In this document: one piece after another, positions 47,818 through 59,712 of the stretch
Layout of the letters: each line of letters starts with the position of its first letter
Numbering within the stretch: position 1 is the first letter of the stretch
Assembly (NCBI RefSeq): GCF_016808095.1
Contig: NC_068971.1
Span: forward strand, 44,824,131 to 44,888,130
Reading direction: 5' to 3'
Origin: Vigna angularis
Lineage: Eukaryota; Streptophyta; Magnoliopsida; Fabales; Fabaceae
DNA length: 64,000 nucleotides
Program-made: the position numbers and the translations under genes
Notes under the pieces: model-generated
Database searches by the model: none
Told to the model about the DNA's origin: nothing
What the model saw: only the letters and a program-made list of their open reading frames with translations

Positions 47818-50813
47818 GTTATATTTAAATGTAGTTTTATAACGAATTCATAATAAGGTTTTTAGTAATTCTGCGACACCTTAGTTAGGAACTAGGTGAT
47901 TAATTTAATATATTAGCTAGAGATGAAAAAATTAGGTGCTGAGTTTGACATAAAACACGTATTCCGACAAACCAACAATACTTTGTCTTAATAAATTCTT
48001 GTTAAAATAAACAAAATGAGGCATGAATACGATATGACGAATGAACTGATGCAGTGAATAATGCAGAAAGAGATTATTGAGTTCCGAAATTGCCACACCG
48101 ACGATGACAAAGAAGCTGCCATAACCTCTACTGCGCCATTAAAAGGGCAAGTGAAGGACGATAAATAAAACAACCTGGGCTCATTCTGTTCATTCAACCT
48201 CATTTCCCTCTTTCCTTAATTATGTTTCCTGCACTGTTCAACACAGCACAGCTTTTTTTCTCTCTCTGTCAAAATAAACCCATTAAAAAAAACATACATA
48301 ATCATTTTCACTCCAAATCTAAGGAGGGCATAATACCAAATTTATTCGACTCTTCAAAACCGAATTTTGAACTTCAATGAGTTTATTTTATATGTGTCGT
48401 TATTTTGAGTTATGTAAAAATGTTTGGATTTTGGGAGCACATAAATGGACACAAAACTGATGAAGGGTTCCAAAACGAGGGAAGGCCTTTGGTTTTCCTT
48501 TGTGCCCAAAAGATGGTGAAAGTGACCATGGTCATAGATACCATAGTGTGTGACAAAGGTGGTAGTAGAATAGATTAATGCTCCAACTAATGAACTAAGT
48601 TAATTTATTGATTCATGCACCATGATAACAACTCTACATACTTTTCAATATCAGTTCTGTTCTGACGTACTGATACGGTACGTCCTAAATAATGAAACAC
48701 TGGCGTATTCATATATCTCCACGCTTCGAATGCTTTTTATTACTCTATCAACAGGTGCTGCAACATCTTCTTCATCATTTTTATTTTCCATAATATTTTT
48801 TTTTTCATTTCATTTGGTTTATATGTCTTGTCCCTTCTATCATTTTGTTTGTCACACTTTCACTTCTTTGTATCTCTGATTCTCATCTCCACACCAGAAA
48901 GTGCATAATATTTGATGTGGCCTTTTTTCTTCTTATAATTTTGCATTTTCTGTTGGCCTTCTCTTGTGTTATCTGCTCGTAACCTAGAGAAAAGGATTTG
49001 GTTGCATGGATGAATGATGTGTCGTAAGATGAGTGGTTTGCATGAAAATGAATGGCTTAGAATAGGGTTAAAATGTCAACTTTGTTTCAAGTCATTAAAA
49101 ACCTGCACTATTCTCCACCTACATTGTGTATAAACTTTTGTTTGCATAGTAAAGATTAAAGAATGTGGGTTTCTTTTTAAGTTTGTGGGCAAAAATACTC
49201 TGGATATTGTTATCCAATTTTCTTTTTAATTATATATATGGATAAGTGGTACAGTTCACACACAACTTCAAATGAAGCAGTCATACATAGGGAAAGTCGT
49301 GTACCTTCGTATATTTTTTATCTCTGATAATCAATTACACGCATTTGTAATCAATTACAAAGTGTTAACATTGTGTAGGTGTGCACAACTTCTGTAGTAA
49401 TCGATACAACATAAACGTAATAGATTACCAACAGATAAAATTTGAATTACTATGGTCTCGATTGGATCCATAACTGAGGTAATAAATATTTTTTGCCTCA
49501 ATTTTTAGTAGAACTGTTGTCTAAAATATGTTTTTTATTTAAGTAAAAATGGACGTTTCTGATAACATTTCATATCCATAAACTATGCCAGAAACATACC
49601 TGCAAACAAGTATCAAAATCCATAATTTGAAGTTGAAATTCTTTTTGAATGTGCAAATCTTAAAATAGCCCTAACTTTTACTCGGTTAACCGTTTTCTTA
49701 TTATTATATATGCATTTGGAGTATAAAAGGTTGTTTTCTATTTTCTGTAAATTTATTCTGTTTTTTTTCATACTTTGCAAAATGAAAACATAAAAAAATG
49801 GAAAACCTAAAATATTGTTTTCTATTTGCACATGAGTTGTACCAACCAAATGAAAACATGAAAATCAAAGCTATTGTGAGCTGACCTATTACGAATTTCG
49901 TTTTAGCATTAAACAAAATTAACCATCATCTACACTTGGATTTAAAATTCCTTTAGTCCTAATTATTAAAAGATTATGAATTTAAACAAAAGTAAAACAA
50001 AATTAAAAATTACTTAGGAAGAGAATGAAGAATGTTGCTCGAATGAAGGAAGTGGACCAGATGCATAAGGAGTATGGGGTGAGGAAACTCAAAAGGGCGT
50101 TTCACCCTGAACCTCCAAGGATTTTACTATGCACTTCCAAATTTTGAAAAAGTAGTTATTATACCTGGTAATAAAAGTACTCAACCAATTTTGAAATCTA
50201 ACTAAATTTTCAACGAATTTTAAAATCTATTAAATATTTTTTTTATCCGAATTTTAATTTTTTTTTAACTTTTCATCATATTTCGAAATTCAATTAGATT
50301 ACTGTCAACACAATCTGACGAAAAGTTACGTCTTAGATTATTCTTTTTATTCGTCTACTCTCTTTTTTTGTAAGTTTATGTTTATTGTTAATCGTATATA
50401 TATTATTGAAAAGTGGATCCAATACTCTAATTTTTCATATTTTTGGAAACTTTTCATTTTATTTTTTCTTGTAATTAAAATATATCTCTGACCTGGATCA
50501 CTTTCATCCTATGTCTTTTAGTTCCATTAAGATTTCAATTACTTTTAATTTGAAAATTAATTGCATCCATCCACCATTATCATATCACATGACTCTTGGA
50601 GAGTTTTTAATTATTTTGTAATATTTTATTACGGTAGAGTATTATGTTCAGACAGAAGGAACAGATCACAAATACGTGGATGTCGTTTATGGAAACCAGT
50701 TCAATGCATGTTTTTTAATTTTGTTACCCTTTGTTTTATAATAAAATTTAATATATAATATCAAAAATAAATTTCATAATATACAAAAGAAGTTGATTAT
50801 ATTAAGTTAGAAG
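47818..50813. other. intergenic region
   Basis: AT-rich with no supported gene. It contains copy 2 of the AATCGATTAC repeat. The patch at 50030-50160 has slightly gene-like base composition but no readable domain. Confidence 0.45.
49240..49450. repeat. dispersed repeat with AATCGATTAC motifs, copy 2
   Basis: It shares ordered blocks with 40055-40258: CACACAACTTCAAATGAA, GTCGTGTACCTTC, AATCAATTAC, GTGTGCACAACTTC, GTAATCGAT. The copy is diverged, and its boundaries are not defined. Confidence 0.55.
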
Positions 50814-52600
50814 ATGTATTTTTTTTTTTTTGAAAATTTTATATGAAAGAGTGTCATGTGTAAAAAATTTACAATTTGTATTTCTTAGTTAGTTACATTT
50901 ATAAATTTAGACTAATATATAACATTAAATCAATTACTAAAATTAGTTACGTTATCATTAAACATCTTAATATCTCATATCATTTTTATTTTTATTAAAA
51001 TTAATATTATAATTTATTATATTATTTCACTGTATTATTAATTGAAATTCAATAATAACTAAGTTTCTGCTTAAATTTTTAATATTTAGTTGGAATTATT
51101 ATTAGTATAAATTGATAATTAATAATATATAAGTAAATAATGTATAAAATCTATAAAATATTTCTGTAAGCAATTAATATCTCAAGTAATATATTGTAAT
51201 GTGATATTTTGTGTAATGTAGAAAAGGGTTGTTGTGGTGTGTAAGAAAATTAAATTTTCACATATGAAAATTGTAAACTGACATATCGAAAGTGTAGACC
51301 GACATGTAACGAGGTAGATCTTTTTTTTAAGTTAAATAAGATAATGTATGTATGGTAGTCCATCCCCTCAAAGTCGTTCAGTCCAACCGTTACAACAAAT
51401 GTTGGTCCATAATTGGATCAATGTTTAAGTTATTATTGGGTCAATAGTTTAGTAGACGATAAAATAATTAAAATTATTTGATTAAAAATATTGATAATTG
51501 ATTAAAGACATTGATAAGTTGTTTATCAGCAATTAACCGAATCTAAAGAAAAAATTGTTTTTATTTTATTGGATCTATGTTGGTTTAGGATCAATGAGAC
51601 ACTTATAAATATAAGATCAAGGCCGAAAGTCAGGTATGTTTCACTTACATTCTACTTACGTTCAACTCACATCCCACGAGACTCAAATATTCATCTGTGA
51701 TAAATAGTTCATTAAATTGCTTCTAACTTGAGCGTCAGAGTGCCTTTTGCAGGTACCTCCCCCCATCAAGAGTACAACCTTCCCCATTAAGAATACAGTC
51801 GAACGGCATCCAGAGTCCAACCAAGCGGTACACGCAACTCAAGCATTGGAAACGAAACAATGTATTTTTTGAAATGTAAATTAAAGAGGAAGGAACATGT
51901 GTCAAAAATTTGCAATTTTGGTTTTCTAATTTATTACATTCATAGATTTAGCCTAAATATATAAAATTAAATTTATTACGAAAATAAATTAATTTTTCAT
52001 TAAACATCTTTATATCTTAATTCATATTTATTTTATTAAAATTAAATTGAAACTATTATTACAATTTATTATATTATTTCCAATTTATTATATTATTTCC
52101 AATTTATCATATTATTATTAAAATTAAGTAATAGTTAAGTTTATGTTTAAATTATTAATTATTAGTTGGAATTATTATTATTATTAATATAATTAATAAT
52201 TAATAATTAATAATATATAAATTAGTAATGTATATAATCTAGAAAATAGTTACATAAGCAATTAATATATCGTGTAATCTATTATAATGCAATATCTTGA
52301 GTAATGTATGAAAAAATTGTTGTGGTGCCAAGTCTAAAAAAAAATAGATGTTCTTAGGTCGACATTGTAATTTGGCACATAATGTAGTTGGTTTGTTTTT
52401 TAGTTAAGTGAGATAATGTATTGTTTGAACTTTTAATGTGAGTTAATAAGAGAGTGAAATGTGCAAAAATTTTCAATTTCTTCATCCTAATGTGTTACAT
52501 TTATAGATTCAGACTAATTATATAACATTAAATCAATTACTAAAATTAGTTACTTTTACTCTTTTAAGTAAAAATTTCTTTTAATTTATATAGTTTAATA
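50814..52600. repeat. tandem repeat with a unit of about 545 bp
   Basis: Unit 1 (50814-51348), unit 2 (51860-52415) and a partial unit 3 (52416 to about 52600) share the same order of AT-rich blocks: ATGTATT start, CATGTGTAAAAAATTT-like, TTACATTTATA-ATTTAGACTAA, GTTGGAATTATTATTA, AAGCAATTAATAT, TTGTTGTGGTG. Divergence is clear. A solo LTR separates units 1 and 2. Confidence 0.75.
51349..51859. mobile_element. solo LTR inserted at the junction of tandem units
   Basis: The 511-bp block TGTATGGTAG...CGAAACA is flanked by ATGTA on both sides (51344-51348 and 51860-51864). It contains a TATAAATATAAGATC-like site and, near the end, TTGAGCGTCAGAGTGCCTTTTGCAGGTACC-type sequence (about 51728-51757) seen in LTRs of plant Ty3/gypsy non-chromoviral (Tat-like) elements. 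No internal region remains. Confidence 0.82.
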
Positions 52601-52633
52601 TCTCATAGGTTTGTGAATTTTAAATTTAAATTT

Positions 52634-53140
52634 TTTAAGAAGTGGACTTTAAGCCTAACTCAACTCCACAAAATCGCCGGTTTGTATGGTGAGGTTTGCA
52701 CCTCACTTATATATTATAATTTGACATTATCTCTAGTCGACGTGAGGATTCCAACACACTTCCTTCACACCAAGGTATAGACATATCGAGCGTGAGAGTA
52801 GAATTAATAGATGGTCTGATAGTGGCCCAACAACGGGTGAAACAAAATGTCCACATAGATAACGCTAGGATAGACTCTAACCATAGCTCTGATACCGTGT
52901 TAAGAAGTAGACTTTAAGACTAACTCAACCCCACAAAATCAGTTTGTATGGTGAGGTTTGCACCCCACTTATATATTATAATTTGGTCTTATCTCTAGTC
53001 GACGTGAAACTTTCAACACACCCCTTTCATGCCGAGGTATAGATATCTCGAGCGTGAGAATATAATTAATGGGTGGTCAACCTGGTAACGGATGTAACAT
53101 AATGTTCACATAGATCTCGTTGGGAAAGATTCCAACTATG
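52634..53140 (-). mobile_element. compound TRIM retroelement, copy B
   Basis: The order on the plus strand is LTR (52634-52756), internal (52757-52897, ending in GCTCTGATACCG, the inverse of the tRNA-Met primer site), LTR (52898-53018), then a second internal copy (about 53019-53140, ending GACTCTGATAGTA) with no third LTR. The LTRs are about 121 bp and start TGTTAAGAAG in the second copy. It is thus one and a half elements, as formed by unequal recombination between TRIM LTRs. Confidence 0.85.
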
Positions 53141-53517
53141 ACTCTGATAGTATAATAAAATATCGATTTAGTGAAGTCGTTGGTGACAACTTTAATTCAA
53201 ATTACAAGTGATAACTACTTTCATTAAAATTTAATTATATTAAAATCGTCACAAGAGATAATAACTTTAGTTCAAAAAATTTCACATAAATCATCATTTG
53301 CTTTGATAATGTTTTGAAAATATAATCGTGTTTAGATAACACTATTTGACTCTATAGGTGTTTATTTTTAAAGAAAACTGAGATTGGTAACTTTGAAAAC
53401 AAATTAACTCTGTCTGGTTAAAAAAACAGATTTTTTTCACTAGTGTGTTAAGTTTTGATATGAATATTTGATTTAAGTCAATTAAAAAATTAAAGAAAAA
53501 TAATAAGAGAATTAGAA

Positions 53518-54470
53518 TAGCGGTGACAAAAATGGATCACACCCAAAAAATCAAGTCTGCAATAATCTGGCTCACACAACCCATCAACCCGTAGGGTCAA
53601 TCCTCGAATCAAGTCCAGCCAGCTAGCAAACCATTTTTCTGTGAAAAAAATGTATGCTGCTCACACTGTGCTCTCAAAGAAAAGATGTGTATGCTTATTG
53701 GATATGGTCTGTTAACTAAAAACAAAGGCCCATTTTATGTTTACTATATTTGAAACATTATGACACTGTGAGATTGTAATTATGAGATTTTTAATCCAGC
53801 ATCATGCTTAATTTCAATCTAGCAATGCTTAATTTACAGTATCATGCTTTTGTAGTTCTTCTTTTATGACAATGAGCTGCAGTCCCAACACTGAAACATA
53901 TATTGCCACGCAGTTTTACCTGCTCATTAGCATCATTCTTAATTTTACTTTTGTTTCGGAACGTAGGTCGAGGTAAACTCTCTTAAAACACTATTTGAGA
54001 CCAAGGTCTTCAAATACAGTCTTTTATTTCTTGTCCTCAGACATCATTCGTCCAACGCATTCAGAGGATACTTGTAAAAGATGTTTTGATGTTAAAATAT
54101 GTTAAAATCATGATCATGTTTATTGTGTGGTCGATAGAAGGGATAGCCCGATCTGTAATGAACCGAAGTTCATACGGCATAACTTCAATTATCACGCACA
54201 TTTCAAACTGATCATGTATTGATGAGAGAAAAGAAAACTGAGTTATGATAAAGGTCCATACAAATATTAATATAAATACAAGCATTATTATGTAAAGCGT
54301 GCAAAAAAATAAAAGTTATAACTGTGGGGCAGCCTGCCAGCCTACCATGTTGTGAGACGGATTCTATGGTCCAGTTTGTTTCTAAAACACGATCAACATA
54401 ATCTAATCCATTTTTTATTGACTACTGACTGGATTAAAACGAGTCGGATTTACATATTTTGCTATCCCTA
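53518..54470. mobile_element. possible hAT-like element
   Basis: The left end TAGCGGTGACAAAAATGG and right end (inverse) TAGGGATAGCAAAATATG resemble the ends of plant hAT elements. Flanking 8-mers AATTAGAA and AATAAAAG match poorly. The frame at 54061-54285 is not a transposase. Weak support. Confidence 0.3.
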
Positions 54471-54777
54471 AATAAAAGAATACTGAATATTTCAATCTAA
54501 AACTCCATGTCTCATGTTAATGATAACATTCTACAAAAGAAGGAAACAGTGAAAAGTTCTAAGGTCTCACCTTCACTATCACCAAACTTTATTTGATGAC
54601 ATTTTTATGACTTTTCTTTTTTACATCTAAAACACACCCTAACAATATGAGTACACTACTACACATGCATATAACAGCGGGCCCAACACCCAATACAACA
54701 TAGAGACCCCCTAATTAAATAGACCAAAAACCAAAAATTCGGTGAATTAAATAACAAAACACGGGAGAGACAAAATA

Positions 54778-56460
54778 TGACCATACGAAATATGTCGATA
54801 GAAGTTAACTGTTATTTATGGACAGTTAGAAGGTATATTAATATGTATTAATGGGTTATATTCTTTTATACTTTTTAAATATACGGTATTAATAATTGAT
54901 TATTGGTTTGAATTACCTAAAAATATACTACGTTAATGATTAATCAATGTGTTTGGCTACTACAAGCCTTGCAAAGATACGATTGATGTTCAGGTAAAAT
55001 AACATTGATCTATTCTAATAAAATAGAGACACGTTCATGAAACAGATTTGACTTGAGCGTATGAATGTCTTCTACAAGTCAAAAACCCGTCGGAGTAGAT
55101 TGCATTCTCGGAGAGGATTAGATGATCGAAAGAGAGCATAGCAAGGAAGGACGACCGACCCTCGGACCAATTCAACCGTCACATTTGATGTCCACCATGA
55201 GGCCGAGCGGCATCCCCATGAAACCATGAGGAACCAGATGTGCGCTCGATCTCGACATCAATACTTCGGAACAATACCAGGAAGGTTCAGTCCCTTTCCG
55301 CTCAGTCAGTTGGACCACTAATGTACAACCTTATCAGGTTTTAATGGCTTCTCATTATAAAAATAGAATATTGAATATTTTATTTAACGCATATTTTGGT
55401 GGATAAAAACATCCGGAAGGTTCAGTCCTTTCCCACTCGGTTAGTTGGACCGTCTTCGTTCAGCCTTGTCAAGTTCCAATTACTTTTCATTATAAAAATA
55501 AATTATAAAATAGCGTTTACTTTATTTTGTCTAACACATATATTTTTGTGAGTGAAAATATCTTGTACAAGAAAAAGTTTCAAGAAGAACTCTTAACGTC
55601 TACTACTCAACATTAGATAAAAATTCAAAGAGAACTCCTAGCGTCCACGACTCAACCTAGGAAAAAGTTTCAAAGAGAACTCCTAGCGTCCACTACTTAA
55701 CCTAAGAAAAAGTTCGAAAGAGAATTCCTAGCATCCACGGCTCAACCTAGGAAGAAGTTTCAAAGAGAACTCCTAGCATCCACGACTCAACCTAGGAAAA
55801 TTTCAACGAGAACTCCTAGCATCCACTACTCAACCTAGGAAAAAGTTTCAAAAGAACTCCTAGCGTTTATTACTCAACCTAGAAAAAAGTTCCAAAGAGA
55901 ACTTCTAGAATCCGTCGCTCGGTGTAGAGAGGAATGAAGACTTAAAACCCATCGAAAATAAAATAGACTCCCTAAATACAACGTAAACAACCTCTCTTAA
56001 GCTGGTAATAATCCTTGCACACCTCTTTCAATAAAGAGCTTGCTTGAGCTTGGGGGACTTATGTACTATATGAAATATACCGGTCGGAGTTAACGGTCAT
56101 TTATGGACAGTTAGCAGGTATATTAACATGTAATAACGGGTGAGATTGCCTTACGCTTTACAAATATATGATATTAATAATTGATTACTGGGTTTGATTG
56201 TTTAAAAATATATTGCTTTAATGATTAATCAATGTGTTTGACTGCCACAAGTCCTATAAATATACTATTGATGTTCAGGTAAAATAGCATTGATCTATCC
56301 TAATAAAATAGAAACCTCTTTATGAAACATATTTGACTTGAATGTCTTCGAGAGGTCAACAACCTATCGGAGTTGAATGTGTTCTCGGGGAGGATTAGAC
56401 GATCGAAAGAGAGTATAGCAAAAAAGGACGACCGATCCTCAGACCAATTCAACCGAAACA
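54778..56460 (+). mobile_element. non-autonomous LTR retrotransposon with internal tandem repeats
   Basis: LTRs at 54778-55183 and 56062-56460 share ordered blocks (GTTAACTGTTATTTATGGACAGTTAG, GATTAATCAATGTGTTTG, GATCGAAAGAGAG, GACCAATTCAACCG; the longest run shown here differs between copies). After the first LTR comes TTTGATGTCCACCATGAGG, the usual primer-site context of some Ty3/gypsy elements. Before the second LTR is the polypurine tract TTGGGGGACTTA. The internal region is under 900 bp, has no gag-pol, and is largely a 45-bp tandem array. No clear target duplication is seen. Confidence 0.85.
55571..55927. repeat. 45-bp tandem repeat, eight copies
   Basis: The unit is close to GAAAAAGTTTCAAAGAGAAC followed by TCCTAGCGTCCACTACTCAA and CCTAG. 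It is repeated eight times with 43-46-bp spacing inside the LTR element. It is not translatable in one open frame. Confidence 0.9.
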
Positions 56461-58806
56461 ATAAGAATAAGAACAAATAAACAAATAAAAAAATAGCAAA
56501 ACAAACTAAAAATTCAATGGAAGTATAAAAATCTAACAGAGAAATATAACACTTGTTTAATTATAGGAACCAGAACAAGAGTAAACGAGCATAATGAGCA
56601 CAAAAGGATTGGAATTGCATAATGACGATGATTTGAGAATAAGAAAAACGAAAGTGTTAGTTGAAAAGGTTATATCCTTTGACTCTCAAAAGTTCTAAGA
56701 AACAAAATTCATATAAAATGATGATTTGAGTAGTATTATTTGTATTATTATACTCAAAGAAAAACATATTTTATTTTCCAAATTTCATTTATGGCAAATA
56801 TTTTAAAAGTGTTTTCGAAATATTAGCCTATCAACTACTGAGTTTAAAAACAGAAAATTATTTGTTAAATGAACAAACAAGCTAGAACTGAAAAACGATA
56901 ATGAAAAATTATATAATAAAACCAAAATGAATTTCGTTAAATTCAAGTCAAACGCGATTTCCAAAATAATACAACCGTAATTACGGGGAAAAACTGACAT
57001 TCTTTTAACAGTGTTTAATAATATTATATTTAATTAATACTTTAATTTAATGTCTTAATTAATATTTTAATTTAATGTCTTAATTAATAATTTAATTTAA
57101 TGTCTTAATTAATATTTTAATTTAATGTCTTAATTAATATTTTAATTTAATGTCTTAATTAATATTTTAATTTCATGTCTTAATTAATATAACTATCATT
57201 TCTCTTTTCATTAATTCTTATTAACGAGAAAGAGTAAATAAATGTTTTATAACCCTTCGACTTTATTATAAGAGTAATGGTATTTTCATGTCAGTAACGT
57301 TTTTACAGATATTATCTTTTATTATTATTTTCTTTTTCTTTTTCCTTCAGTAATACAAAAGTTAATTTTTGTTAATATTATTTTACTCTTATAAACATTG
57401 CCAAATAGTAATCACATGAAGTCAAAGAAAGTTTTTCCTTTAATAAGTAAAATGATCGTAATCATAAGAAAAAGTTAATACTGTAATACAGAAAAACATA
57501 GAAAAGATAGTTTAAATAAAGTTTCCTTTATAAATAAGTGTTTAATTTCTTTGCAAGGATTATTAAACATGTGAAACAACCTTTAAAAAACAAAAAGCAT
57601 TAAAATACATTTGTTTTGATATTAGTGGACTCTAAATAGATTTAGTCCTCTTTAAATAATTTTAAGAGATTCTATTAATCATAAAGATTATAAACTGAGT
57701 TTAATCATCTTTGATATATAATTAATATAAGTGAATAAGATGAGTATAACATCCCATATAAATTAGTCTAATTGATTAGATAGTTTAATTTCATTGAGTT
57801 AATCTTACAAACGATTTATTTCACTTTTGAATAAAAACAACAATGATTTTATAGATTACAAGAACAAAATATATAACTTTAGGAAGTATTTGAAATCAAT
57901 ACAAAGAAATTTCGAAAACTTGTAAAGGACTTTTTTTTACAAAAAAACAATCTTTATATTATGTAAGCTTTAAAAAAATAGCAATAAGAAAGCATGCACA
58001 TATATTTTTTCTTATTTCTCTTCTTCGTGCAGTTCTCTTTATATATGTTTATTTTTAAAAGATTTGTTACTTAAAGCTTTTGACGTTTTAGTAGAGATGT
58101 AATCTTTGTATTAGGTTAGAAGCTATGTTGCATCTTGCAAAAATAACTGTATTGTGTACGAAAGAGATTGACAAAAAGAATAAAGAAAACATTTATAGAA
58201 TATCTTCTTGTCTCTAAACATAGGTAATGTATTGATATGATGCACACTAGAAGAATAACACAACATAATAATCAAAAGAGTAATATAACTTACATGTAAT
58301 AAAGCTTTGGAGAATCTTAATCCTTTAGTATTATACATGTTTAAACAATTTCTTAAACTTCAAAATTATGTCCGCTCGGATGATCCTTAACACTAACATT
58401 TAACGGTTTTTTTGTCTTCACAGTACTCAGATTATTTTTGTCTTTACAGGTAATGTTTAGACAATGTGTTAATTTGCTTAGATGATTCCTAACACACAAT
58501 TTTTGTCTTCACACAGTATTTAAACGATTTTTTTCTTTACACCTAATGTTGAAACAATATTTGTCTTAACAAATTTTTGTATTTTAAGATAAAAAATAAA
58601 AGAGAATAAAGATAAACTAAAATAGAAGTAAAAAATTATGATATTAAATTCATGTTGTATATGAAAAAGAGTTATTTAACATACAAATTCAATACCACTC
58701 TCTTTTACTTTTTATAATTTGAATGGAAACCGTATGTAGTCATCCTATTGTTATTGCATAAATAAATAAATATATATATATATATATATATTTTTTTTTT
58801 TTATGA
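56461..58806. other. AT-rich intergenic region
   Basis: No gene is visible. It contains a 25-bp tandem repeat (listed separately) and a TA run at 58771-58791. Confidence 0.5.
57031..57190. repeat. 25-bp tandem repeat
   Basis: Six units of TAATTAATATTTTAATTTAA plus TGTCT are arranged head to tail with one or two changes each, plus a partial seventh. Confidence 0.95.
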
Positions 58807-58816
58807 CGGTTAAAAA

Positions 58817-59487
58817 GAGTAATTCTCCTGGACCTCCAAATTTTCTATTATATCCTTTAATTCTGTCCAACCACCCACGTTAAATATAAAATATAGTTTA
58901 ATATACTTTGCACCCCACCACCCTCGGTTCAGGTTCGTTCACTTTGTGATCTCCTGGCATGTTGCTGTGGTCTTGAGTTGGTGGTCCGGTGGTTGAGTGG
59001 TGGTCGGATCAATTATTCATCACAGCAAACAAGGTTAAAGAGTATGTTTCAGGTTAGAACAGTGGAACACCGTTCGAACCGCATTTTGAAACACTGTTAA
59101 CCAAAATTCAAACGCTGGCTACCTTTAACCTGGTTATGATTTTACTGGAATAAGATAGTCCTTTTATTATCAATGGAAAAACACATATGAACCACCAACC
59201 TTAGTGTAGAGCGCGGTTGAGATACAAAAAGATACAACGAGAGAAAGAGGAAGAAGTACGGCAACATAGGAAGGAAGACAAGGAGCATCGAGAGGGAAGT
59301 GTGCGGAGGGGGAAATTGGATGAATTTTGGAGGTGTAGGGTTCGACTTTCAATTTTTGAAAAGTAATCTTATTAAAAGATTCTTTAATTTTTTTTGTAAA
59401 TTGTGCAGTATTACTCAGAAGGACAATGTAATAAATTTGGAGGTTTAGGAAAAATTCAGGTAGGTAGGTGTAGGAGAATTATTACTC
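58817..59487. mobile_element. non-autonomous Mutator-like element, copy 2
   Basis: The 671-bp element begins GAGTAATTCTCCTGGACC and ends with the inverse of GAGTAATAATTCTCCTACACC. A 10-bp direct repeat CGGTTAAAAA flanks it (58807-58816 and 59488-59497). Its right half matches copy 1 at 38785-39862 (GAGATACAAAAAGATACAACG, CAGAAGGACAATG, AAATTTGGAGGTTTAGGA). A central hairpin pairs AACAGTG (59058-59064) with CACTGTT (59092-59098) around TTCGAACCGC, which parallels TTCGAACTGCG in copy 1. No transposase. It ends 226 bp before the P450 start codon. Confidence 0.85.
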
Positions 59488-59518
59488 CGGTTAAAAATTA
59501 CAATCAAAATATTTTTTT

Positions 59519-59580
59519 CACGCTTTTCTATAAGGTTTTCACACTTTTCTATAAGGTTTTCACACATTTCTATGAGGTCT
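59519..59580 (+). promoter_or_regulatory. 21-bp tandem repeats in the P450 promoter
   Basis: CACTTTTCTATAAGGTTTT-type units occur three times in a row, about 130-190 bp upstream of the P450 start codon. Confidence 0.7.
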
Positions 59581-59656
59581 TCAGAGGTCTTTGGTTTTGG
59601 TTACACTGATAGCTGTCAAAGACAGAGCTCAAATCATTATACAAATCGTGTTCAGT

Positions 59657-59665
59657 TATATATAT
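59657..59665 (+). promoter_or_regulatory. TATA box of the P450 gene
   Basis: TATATATAT sits 48 bp upstream of the first ATG, giving a very short 5' leader if used. Confidence 0.6.
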
Positions 59666-59712
59666 GAGAGGGACAGACAATAAAGATATCGTCAAACAAG
59701 CCATTAAACAAA

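Noticed and set aside
47006..47853. Plus-strand proteins in the copia chimera
   Set aside because: Reverse readings of integrase or of the inverted arm.
50030..50160. Third copy of the Mutator-like family end
   Set aside because: CTGAACCTCC...ACTTCC resembles the element end, but no inverted partner or target duplication was found.
45270..53140. Cassandra-type TRIM with 5S rRNA promoter
   Set aside because: No 5S A-box/C-box could be seen in the LTRs.
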